Positions 15,908 through 23,059 of a stretch of DNA of 64,000 nucleotides are shown here, in pieces. How positions within the stretch are numbered: position 1 is the first letter of the stretch; each line of letters begins with the position of its first letter. Under the pieces are notes generated by a model. The model saw nothing but the letters and a program-made list of their open reading frames with translations, did not search any database and had not been told where the DNA came from. Source of the stretch: Planctellipticum sp942493135. GTDB lineage: Bacteria; Planctomycetota; Planctomycetia; Planctomycetales; Planctomycetaceae. The position numbers and the translations under genes are program-made. Location of the stretch: NCBI GenBank assembly GCA_942493135.1, contig OW818684.1, positions 4,464,001 to 4,528,000 on the forward strand, written 5' to 3'.

Positions 15908-18175
15908 CTACTCGCTCGTTCCCTCCGCCCGTGACAGGGCGCGGGCGAGGTCTTCGATGGCGGCGGCGCTGACGTTTTCCAGCGGGTGCTGCAGGAGCCA
16001 GTTGACGTCCTGGCGGGATTGCGCCAGCCGCTGGGTCTGGTAGGCCAGGACCGCGCGGAAGAAGCGGTCCTGTTCGGAATCGGGCGAGATCGCCAGGACC
16101 GCATCCGTGTAGCGATACATCCGCTCGGAGTTTTCTTCCTCTCGGGCGGTGTTGAACAGGTTCCGCAGCATCCGGATCAGGATCGCTTTCGGGGGCATCG
16201 CTTCGAGGTACCGGTCTTCCCACGGAGCGCCGGAGTAGTCCCGCACGCGCTGGATCGCTTCGTCGCGCGACAGCAGCTTGCCCCGTTCGAAGACGTCGAT
16301 GAGCTGCTGCGGATCGTTCGCCGGTTCGTGGCGGACGACGAAGTGGCCGGGCAGGCCGACGCCGACGACGGGCAGGTTCAGCCGGCGGGCGAGTTCCATG
16401 TAGAGGACCGCCAGCGTGATCGGCATGCCTTCGCGGTCGTCGATCACTTCGTTGAGGTAACTGTTCGAGCGGTTGTGGTAGTCCATCCGGCTGCCGTGGT
16501 AGCCCTGCTCGGCGAACAGGTAGCGGTTGAGGCCCGCCAGGCGTTCGGGGGCCGGGGTGGCGTCGGACCAGTCGCGGCCGATCCTGGCGGCCATGCGGTC
16601 GACCGACTGCACGTAGTCATCGACGTCGAGCTCCGGGTTGTCGAGCCGGGCGATGAGCAGCGCCGCCCGCAGCAGATCCAGCTTGCCCGGTTCGGCCTCG
16701 ACGATCCGCGAGATCTCGTTGAGAGTCTGCTGATGATGGACGTCGGTGGCCAGCCGGCGGAGTTTCCCCGCCCGCTGTTCGAGCCGCTCGGCCTCGTCCT
16801 GGAGCAGAATCAGGCTGGTGGCGGGTTCGTTCGCGAGGCGCTGGACGACTTTCATGCCCTGCTGCCGGTCGCCGTCGAGCCAATCGGTCATGGCGGTCTG
16901 CACGCGCCCGGCGACTTCGCCGGTCGGGTGGCTCAGCGGGATTTCGGAAGCGATGCGAAAGCCTTTGAACTCGGCTTCGGTCTGGCGGAACTTGCAGAGG
17001 CCGGCGCGTCCGCGGGTGAAGGCGGCGTCGGCCGATTCGATCACCAGGTGGTCGTTGACGTAACAGGCAATCCGCCCCTGTTCGAGACGGACTTTGAGCG
17101 TGTTCCAGCCGGTCTTCTTCAGGTGCGGAGAGCGGATTTGCTGCAGGACGGTCCAGGCGTAGACGTCCGGTCCGTCGAAGCGCGAGAGCCGGAGCTCGCC
17201 GTTGCTGGGATAGAACCCGTAGTGCCGGTCTCCGCCGTCGCTCAGGAAGACCAGTCCTGCCGCACCTTCCGCGGGCTCATAGCGGACCGTGACCGCGATT
17301 TCGTAGGGCAGCTCAGGAGTCGGCTCGGTCGACAGGCACATGGCCCGCGCGCCGATGCCTGCTCCGCGGCCTTCGCCGACGATCCGCCCGGCCCGCTGCC
17401 GCCAGCGCCCGCCGGGCAGGACGGTCCAGTCTTCGGGATCGAGGACGCCGATCGTGAGCCAGCGATCCATCGGGACGGGGTTGGGCTGCTTGAGAAGGGG
17501 CAGGATCGCTTTGGACGGAACGGCGAAGCCGAGGTTGTCGGTCTGCTGGGATTTGAGGGTCAGGAGCCCGTGGACGCGGCCGTCCATGTCGAGCAGCGGA
17601 CCGCCGCTGTTGCCCCGTTCGATGGGGATGGCGAGCTGCAGCATTTCGCGGCCGTCGACATCGCGACGACCGGAGAGGACGCCGCTGACGACGCTGCGTT
17701 CCAGCCCGAGCGGGTTGCCGATGGCCACGACCTGCTGGCCGTCGACGAGCGAGTCGGAGTTGCCGAGGGGGAGGGCGGGGAGGCCGGTGGCCTCGACCTG
17801 CAGGATTGCCAGATCCTGGTCGCGTTCGGTGGCGTAGATGGCTTTGACGTCGAGCTGCCGTCCGTCGTGCAGGCGGATGAGGATCGGACGGGCTTCGCCG
17901 ATGACGTGCAGGTTGGTGGCGATCAGACCGGCGGCGTCGATGATCACGCCGGAGCCGAGTCCCTGGCGATCGCCGTCCCGGCCCTGGAATTCGATGACGA
18001 CGACCGACTTGCGGGCTTCGGCGGCCAGTTCCGCGACGCTGCGGAAGGTTGTCTTGCGGTTAGCGGGGATTAGAGCCGAGGCGGGCGGCGGATCGGCGGC
18101 GGTCACGCCGAGCATGAGGCCGGTGGTCAGCCATCCGGTGGCGATCGCCACGACAGTCCAGTCCGCTCGACGCAT
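15908..18175 (-). CDS. HtrA-like serine protease fused to LamG-like and SirB1-like domains
   Basis: A 755-residue secreted protein. After a signal peptide (residues 1-27) comes a trypsin-like protease of the HtrA/DegP type with the triad His90 (IATNLHVIG), Asp121 (RDQDLAIL) and Ser190 (ERGNSGGPL); no PDZ domain follows. The next part, about 235-430, resembles a DUF1080/LamG-type concanavalin-like fold (YEIAVTVRYEPAEGAAGLVF, RIACYVNDHLV). The C-terminal 300 residues are a SirB1/transglutaminase-like domain (HNRSNSYLNEVIDDREGMPI, GVGLPGHFVVRH), with TPR-like helices at the end. This three-module fusion would be periplasmic or extracellular; a protein quality-control or wall-remodelling role is a guess. 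The start was placed at MRRADWTV, the beginning of the signal peptide. Confidence 0.82.
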   Translation of the reverse strand: MRRADWTVVAIATGWLTTGLMLGVTAADPPPASALIPANRKTTFRSVAELAAEARKSVVVIEFQGRDGDRQGLGSGVIIDAAGLIATNLHVIGEARPILIRLHDGRQLDVKAIYATERDQDLAILQVEATGLPALPLGNSDSLVDGQQVVAIGNPLGLERSVVSGVLSGRRDVDGREMLQLAIPIERGNSGGPLLDMDGRVHGLLTLKSQQTDNLGFAVPSKAILPLLKQPNPVPMDRWLTIGVLDPEDWTVLPGGRWRQRAGRIVGEGRGAGIGARAMCLSTEPTPELPYEIAVTVRYEPAEGAAGLVFLSDGGDRHYGFYPSNGELRLSRFDGPDVYAWTVLQQIRSPHLKKTGWNTLKVRLEQGRIACYVNDHLVIESADAAFTRGRAGLCKFRQTEAEFKGFRIASEIPLSHPTGEVAGRVQTAMTDWLDGDRQQGMKVVQRLANEPATSLILLQDEAERLEQRAGKLRRLATDVHHQQTLNEISRIVEAEPGKLDLLRAALLIARLDNPELDVDDYVQSVDRMAARIGRDWSDATPAPERLAGLNRYLFAEQGYHGSRMDYHNRSNSYLNEVIDDREGMPITLAVLYMELARRLNLPVVGVGLPGHFVVRHEPANDPQQLIDVFERGKLLSRDEAIQRVRDYSGAPWEDRYLEAMPPKAILIRMLRNLFNTAREEENSERMYRYTDAVLAISPDSEQDRFFRAVLAYQTQRLAQSRQDVNWLLQHPLENVSAAAIEDLARALSRAEGTSE

Positions 18176-18441
18176 GCCGGCTCCTTTTCGACGAACGAAC
18201 TCGCTGCGCTGAAAATCCGAAATTCGAAACTCGAAATCCGAAACGAATTCGAAAAGCGGAGAATTCGAAACGAGGGCTGTGAAGACAGGTTCATCGTAGT
18301 CGGAAGGGGGGAGGATGGCAAAACCGGATTTCGTAAGGGAGGGAGAGTCCTGGAAGGAGGCGAAGGAGACCGCGCCTCCGTTTTCCCTCTCAGCCGGCAT
18401 TCCTCCGCCCCTTCCGGGGCGGTTATCCGCGGAGGGCGTTG

Positions 18442-18785
18442 TCGCCCACGGGTTGCACTCCGTCCGCCTGACGGCGGACTCCGTTTCACCCGTGGCTACA
18501 GCCCGTCGCCCCGTTCGGGGCTCAAGACATTGCAGGGCGAAGTCGAAGTCCGACGCGCCGGACCTTCGACCGCCAATCAAAGAGTGTTCTCGGCGGTTAG
18601 AGATCTCGGGCTATCGCCCACGGGTTGCACTCCGTCCGCCTGACGGCGGACTTCGTTTCACCCGTGGCTACAGCCCGTCGCCCCGTTCGGGGCTCAAGAC
18701 ATTACACGGCGAAGTCGAAGTCCGACGAGCCGGACCTTCGACCGCCAATCAAAGAGTGTTCTCGGCGGTTAGAGTTCTCGGGCGG
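18442..18785. repeat. tandem direct duplication, two 172-bp units
   Basis: Unit 1 (18442-18613) and unit 2 (18614-18785) are nearly identical, with a handful of substitutions. Each unit contains stem-loops: GTCCGCCTGACGGCGGAC, GCCCCGTTCGGGGC, and an outer pairing of CCCACGGG with CCCGTGGC. Related but degraded text is found at 48184-48300, in inverted orientation. The purpose is unknown. Confidence 0.8.
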
Positions 18786-18826
18786 AACGGGACTTCCGAC
18801 GCATGTTGTGACTTTGATTCGTTGTC

Positions 18827-18856
18827 TTGTGACCGGGGTTGCCGCCGGGGTAGAGT
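18827..18856 (+). promoter_or_regulatory. candidate promoter for LRR gene
   Basis: TTGTGA (18827-18832), 18-base gap, TAGAGT (18851-18856), located about 75 bp upstream of the ATG. A weak sigma-70-like match. Confidence 0.25.
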
Positions 18857-18929
18857 AGGATGACTCATTCGGGGAGGCATCGTTCGTGGTGCGCCTGCCC
18901 GTGCCGGGACTTCTGAGAGGATCGACGTC

Positions 18930-19772
18930 ATGCTGCGCTGGGGTTGGACGGGACTGCTGCTGGGTTTGGTGGCCACGTGGACGACGACGACACAGGCCGC
19001 GGACGTGGAGTTCCCGGACGAGAAGCTGGATACGGTGATTCGCGAGATTCTCAAGAAGAAGTCGATCGACAAGACGGACAAGGCGAAGAAAATCGCCGAG
19101 GAAGATCTGGTCAACATTTACTTCCTCGAAGCGCCGAACAAGGGGATCGCGAACCTGGCGGGCCTGGAGAAGTGCCGGAACCTGGCGCAGGTTCGGCTGA
19201 CCGGCAACCAGATCAAGGACGTTACGCCGCTCCAGGAATGCGTCAACATTCAGTCGTTGGATCTGGCGAAGAACCAGATCGGGGATATCGGCCCGCTGGC
19301 CAAGCTGACGAAGCTGCAGTACCTGCAGCTCGAAGACAACCAGATCAAGAGCCTCGACGCGGTGGCGTCGCTGAAGGCGCTCAATGCGCTGTACTTGAGC
19401 CGGAATCAGGTCGAATCGCTCGCGCCGGTGGCCGAGCTGCCGAAGCTGGCGGCGGTCTACGCTGAAAAGAACAAAGTCTCGGACGTGTCGCCGCTGAAGA
19501 CGGTGAAGTGGCTGGAGCGGATCGACCTGAAGGACAACCAGGTGAAGGATATCGCGCCGCTGTCGAGCCTGACCGAGCTGCGCTGGACGTTCCTGGAACG
19601 GAACCAGATCGCCGACATCGCGCCGCTGGTCGAGATGGCGAAGAAGGATGCCGCCGGGGACAAGCGGTTCGCTCCGTACTGGAATCTGTATCTGACCGGG
19701 AACCCGCTGAGCGACGCCTCGAAAGGGCAGGTTGAGGAGCTGAAGAAGATTGGCGTGAGGGTGCATAATTGA
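18930..19772 (+). CDS. secreted leucine-rich-repeat protein
   Basis: A 280-residue protein with a signal peptide (MLRWGWTGLLLGLVATWTTT, cleavage near TQAAD). A small N-terminal helical cap (DEKLDTVIREILKKKSIDKT) is followed by seven or so leucine-rich repeats of the 22-residue internalin type, e.g. LAQVRLTGNQIKDVTPLQEC, IQSLDLAKNQIGDIGPLAKL, LQYLQLEDNQIKSLDAVASL. The asparagine ladder (xxNQI) is conserved, so the solenoid is intact. It probably binds a protein or glycan outside the cytoplasm; the ligand is unknown. GAGGATCGACGTC precedes the start and fits a Shine-Dalgarno. Confidence 0.88.
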   Translation: MLRWGWTGLLLGLVATWTTTTQAADVEFPDEKLDTVIREILKKKSIDKTDKAKKIAEEDLVNIYFLEAPNKGIANLAGLEKCRNLAQVRLTGNQIKDVTPLQECVNIQSLDLAKNQIGDIGPLAKLTKLQYLQLEDNQIKSLDAVASLKALNALYLSRNQVESLAPVAELPKLAAVYAEKNKVSDVSPLKTVKWLERIDLKDNQVKDIAPLSSLTELRWTFLERNQIADIAPLVEMAKKDAAGDKRFAPYWNLYLTGNPLSDASKGQVEELKKIGVRVHN

Positions 19773-20085
19773 GGAAGAAGTGGTTAGTGGCTGGTGAAGA
19801 GAAGGCCGTAGGGCACGCTTCCGCGTGCCGGATGGCGGGTGCGATTTTCGTTGATTCTCCTCGATCCCAGGCTCTGCCTGGGATCGCTGCGTTTACGAGG
19901 CTTCGCCTCGTCGCGTTTGTCGCCTGATGGCGCTCTAACGTCTCGGCTGGAGCCGTGAAGTGGAGTGCCGCGCTGCGCGTGTCGACTTCGGATTGCCCTT
20001 GATGCTGCTCCGGCGGAATCGTAATCTCCTGAACGGAAGATGCGGTCTTGTTTGTCCATACCGCCAGGACACAGCGAGCGACTTT
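19773..20085. repeat. intergenic with three consecutive hairpins
   Basis: Perfect stem-loops occur at 19812-19829 (GGCACGCTTCCGCGTGCC), 19863-19885 (GATCCCAGG...CCTGGGATC) and 19895-19911 (ACGAGGCTTCGCCTCGT). The first part, 19781-19805, is the inverted form of the CCACTAGCCACT repeat. The 313-bp gap has no gene; the pilin-like gene begins at 20086. Confidence 0.7.
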
Positions 20086-21120
20086 ATGCCCGGGCAACGT
20101 TTCTCGCGTCGCGGCTTTACCGTCATTGAACTGCTGGTGGCGATTGCGATCATTGCGGTGCTGGTCGTCCTGCTGCTGCCAGCGGTTCAGCAGGCGCGTG
20201 AAGCGGCTCGGCGGGTGCAGTGCCGCAACAATTTGAAGCAGCTCGGACTGGCGATCCACAACTACGATGCGACCCACAATCGACTGCCGCCCCATAACGG
20301 CGGCACCGAGTCCGGAGACGCCTCGAATGAAGGGAATCTGAGCGGGATTGTGATGGTCCTGCCGTATGTCGACCAGGCGGCGTTGTGGACTACCATTGCC
20401 GGCGCGTCCAACCAGGGAGGGTATCCCGGTAACGCGACGTTTCCGCATCCGCCGGCGAGTCTGCCGGGGCTGATCTGCCCGTCGTCGGCCGTTCCGCCGC
20501 AATTCATCACAAACGGGATGGGCGGCCCGAGTCGCAGCTATCACTTGAGTCTGGGGGACTGGTGCGGCGAGTTTCTGAGCTTGACTCGCGGCGTCTTGAA
20601 TCCAGGCAGCGGCGGTTTTGCCCGCAGCCCGTTTTCGCCCAACAGCGGCGAGACGCGGCAGTGGCGGGACATTAGCGACGGAACCAGCCAGACGGTTCTG
20701 ATGGGTGAAAAGGCATTGTTCACCAGAGTGGATGAAATCCTGGGGAACTCGGGCAACGAGGCCGTCGCCACGCCGGCCCTGTGTCGAGAGCTGGTGCCCG
20801 GACCAACTTACAATGGACACGCCAATCTCGTCGGAAACGGTCGGCTCTGGGCGACCGGGTGGAATCTGTCCGTTTACACGGTGACGACGGCGATGGCTCC
20901 CAATAGTCCCTCCTGCCAGTACTTCACCAACGTAACGAGCCGGCATGCGGGAGGCGCTCACGTGCTCATGGCGGACGGCGCGGTCCGCTTCATCAGCGAG
21001 ACCATCGACACCGGAGATCAGACGGCGCCGCCCCCTGCATCATCCGTTGCGGCAAGCCCGTATGGCGTCTGGGGCGCGCTCGGTTCGGCGTCCGGCGGAG
21101 AGGCGGTCGGCGATTTCTGA
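20086..21120 (+). CDS. DUF1559 protein with type IV pilin-like leader
   Basis: 344 residues. The N-terminus RFSRRGFTVIELLVAIAIIA is a classic class III (prepilin) leader: cleavage after Gly and methylation of Phe are predicted, with Glu at +5 and a long hydrophobic helix. The DUF1559 body follows: CRNNLKQLGLAIHNYDATHNRLPP, VMVLPYVDQAAL, SQTVLMGEKALFT and the closing ADGAVRFISETID. This is the typical planctomycete pseudopilin-like family. A GspE-like ATPase at 37882-39204 could serve such a system, but this is only inferred. Start ATG at 20086 chosen because it precedes the leader by five codons. Partner genes are not adjacent. Confidence 0.93.
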   Translation: MPGQRFSRRGFTVIELLVAIAIIAVLVVLLLPAVQQAREAARRVQCRNNLKQLGLAIHNYDATHNRLPPHNGGTESGDASNEGNLSGIVMVLPYVDQAALWTTIAGASNQGGYPGNATFPHPPASLPGLICPSSAVPPQFITNGMGGPSRSYHLSLGDWCGEFLSLTRGVLNPGSGGFARSPFSPNSGETRQWRDISDGTSQTVLMGEKALFTRVDEILGNSGNEAVATPALCRELVPGPTYNGHANLVGNGRLWATGWNLSVYTVTTAMAPNSPSCQYFTNVTSRHAGGAHVLMADGAVRFISETIDTGDQTAPPPASSVAASPYGVWGALGSASGGEAVGDF

Positions 21121-21286
21121 AGATGTCGACGAGGTCTCTCGTACGCCGCACGCTCTCCTCTCCGCAGAAACGGCCGTGGTTCCCGAGGTCCCCTGTAGCC
21201 GATGGCGAAGCCGCCGGGGTACACTGCATTCCTCTTGAGTTCCCGGTGGTCATGGCCACGGCAGGCTCCTGCGGAGGAATGGATTC

Positions 21287-22285
21287 ATGGTGCGGTGGAT
21301 GGCGGCGGCGTGTCTGGCGATGGCGGCTGCGAATGTGCAGGCCGAGATCAAAGTCACCGAGACCGAGGATGAGATCCGGATCGAGACGGAGGCTCTCGAA
21401 GCGGCGGTCCGGAAGCGGGGATACGTCACCGGGGTCTATCGCCAGACGTTTCTCGATAAGCAGACCGGCGCGCGGGATCTGGGTTACGGGCTGGACATCG
21501 CCGACTGGATCATGGAGCCGGGCAGCGACGAGGCCTATCGCGACAAGCTGGAGCACGAGCTGATCTACCGGTTCGGCAATCCGTATCACGGCAACACGCC
21601 CAAGCGGACCATCGAAGGGCCGCAGATCTGCACGCAGGCCGGGAGGTTGGAGCCCGAGGTGGTGCGGGGGGCGGATTTTGTGGCGATCCGGCAGTCCTTC
21701 CGCTATCGGACGGCGGCGCCCGGCAAGAAGACGGGGTCGAAGTGGACCCAGGTCATGGTCTTTCCGCAGAATGCGCGGTACTTCATTTCGATGCAGCGAA
21801 TCGACGCGGTCAACAGCAGCGACGCGATGTTCCTGCGGGTCGATATGCCGGGGCATATTCAGCACAAGCAGGGGGACACGTTTTCGGAAATCTACCTGAG
21901 CTATCTGGGGACAATTCCGTCGCGCGAGTTCGTCAAGGACTTTGCTCCCGACCAGCGGTTCGCCTACGTGCGCGGCAAAGCGGTTCCGGAGCGGTTCATC
22001 CGGGCCTATCACATTCGGGATGCGAAGACCGGCGCGGAAGGGCCGTGGCTGGCGGGGATGACTCTCGATCCGGATGTCGTTTCGGAAGCTTGGTGCCACC
22101 AGCGGGGGTACGTCTGCATGATCGAGGAATTCGGCGGCCGGCCGATCAAAGCGGGAGAATCGTTCAGCGCCGCCTTCATCGTGGGGTACTTCGACAGCGT
22201 CGCAGAGATGCAACGAGTCTACGATCGGTACAAAGGGGCCAGGGAGCTCACGGTCGACGCCGGGGGCTGGAAGCTGACGAAGTAG
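21287..22285 (+). CDS. secreted protein of unknown function
   Basis: A 332-residue protein with a signal peptide (MVRWMAAACLAMAAANVQA). No family recognised. The body is rich in beta-strand-like text: IKVTETEDEIRIETEALEA, ARDLGYGLDIADWI, WTQVMVFPQNARYFISMQRI. It resembles in style planctomycete proteins that sit beside metabolic or PHP-hydrolase genes (galactose-mutarotase-like folds have this pattern), but no catalytic residues can be named. It is followed 24 bp later by a membrane protein and then a CehA-like hydrolase, which may form an operon of three genes in the same direction. Confidence 0.75.
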   Translation: MVRWMAAACLAMAAANVQAEIKVTETEDEIRIETEALEAAVRKRGYVTGVYRQTFLDKQTGARDLGYGLDIADWIMEPGSDEAYRDKLEHELIYRFGNPYHGNTPKRTIEGPQICTQAGRLEPEVVRGADFVAIRQSFRYRTAAPGKKTGSKWTQVMVFPQNARYFISMQRIDAVNSSDAMFLRVDMPGHIQHKQGDTFSEIYLSYLGTIPSREFVKDFAPDQRFAYVRGKAVPERFIRAYHIRDAKTGAEGPWLAGMTLDPDVVSEAWCHQRGYVCMIEEFGGRPIKAGESFSAAFIVGYFDSVAEMQRVYDRYKGARELTVDAGGWKLTK

Positions 22286-22309
22286 CGTTTCCTGCAGGGG
22301 ACCTGGAGC

Positions 22310-23059
22310 GTGTCGTCAATCGAGCACGAATGGACGTTCGGCCGCCGCCCGCCTCTCGCCGTTGAGGGTGTGGAGGAGCTCGCCGCCGAGCCGGTTGACG
22401 AATTCGCCGATGCCGATGCCGACGAGCCGCCGCTGGAGACGCTTCGCGAGCTGCAGTATCCGGCGGCGAAGGCTTCTATTGAAGCCGTGCTGGGATTGCT
22501 GGCGGCGTTCTTCATCGGGTTCATCGCGCCCCTTGCGGCGTTTGCCGCGGTGATCGGAATGCGTCTGGGGTTTGTGGTCGGCCTGCTGACCATCGGGGGG
22601 GCCGGCTGGCTGGCGATCCTGGTGGCCCGGCTGGCGAGCGCGGCGCTGGAGGGAGATCATCATCGGACGTTTTCGCTGTCGAACCGCCCTGCGTCGGTGA
22701 AGGAGTTGCGCCCGCGGCTGTATATCCCGCTGGCGCTGGCGATGGCCGTGCGGGTGCCGCGGTTTACTCCGCCCCTGAACGTGCTGGTCAGCGGCTGGTG
22801 GCTGGTGCATTTCGGGGCGGCGGCGGGATTGGGGCACCTGGCGGCGCTGAAGATCACTCGCGAATTTCAGCTCGGGCAACTGCTGCTGGCGGTGCCGTGC
22901 AGCATTGCGGTCCACTTTGCGTTTCTGTTCGCGGCGAATCTGTATCTCGTGCTGTCGATGGCCGCGGCGTGCAAGTCGCCGCTGGTCTGGCTCTTTGTGT
23001 GGCGGTATCGCTTCCTGATCGACCTGCTGCTGGCCCTGGCCCTGTTGATGTGGCGGTGA
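22310..23059 (+). CDS. polytopic membrane protein of unknown function
   Basis: 249 residues with a GTG start; GGACCTGGAGC lies before it. The first 55 residues are acidic and cytosolic (EFADADADEPPLE). Then come about five hydrophobic segments: AVLGLLAAFFIGFIAPLAAF, GLLTIGGAGWLAILVARLAS, IPLALAMAVRV, LLAVPCSIAVHFAFLFAANL and LIDLLLALALLMW. No family was recognised. The stop codon TGA directly abuts the GTG of the next gene (23060), so the two are translationally coupled, and a shared job with the CehA-like hydrolase is plausible. Confidence 0.72.
   Translation: MSSIEHEWTFGRRPPLAVEGVEELAAEPVDEFADADADEPPLETLRELQYPAAKASIEAVLGLLAAFFIGFIAPLAAFAAVIGMRLGFVVGLLTIGGAGWLAILVARLASAALEGDHHRTFSLSNRPASVKELRPRLYIPLALAMAVRVPRFTPPLNVLVSGWWLVHFGAAAGLGHLAALKITREFQLGQLLLAVPCSIAVHFAFLFAANLYLVLSMAAACKSPLVWLFVWRYRFLIDLLLALALLMWR

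Larger units (their letters stand above)
18176..18929. other. divergent intergenic region, 754 bp, mostly structured repeats
   Basis: The largest gene-free gap. The tandem 172-bp repeat (18442-18785) dominates. The protease side carries AT-richer GAAATTCGAAACTC repeats at 18215-18275. The LRR gene side contains a promoter-like pair, TTGTGA (18827) and TAGAGT (18851). No coding sequence supported. Confidence 0.5.

Noticed and set aside
15986..18073. A 695-codon open frame antisense to the protease fusion
   Set aside because: The opposite strand encodes triad and SirB1 motifs; the antisense text has no recognisable domain.
18442..18785. CRISPR array
   Set aside because: There are only two long units with no spacer pattern, and no cas genes are present.
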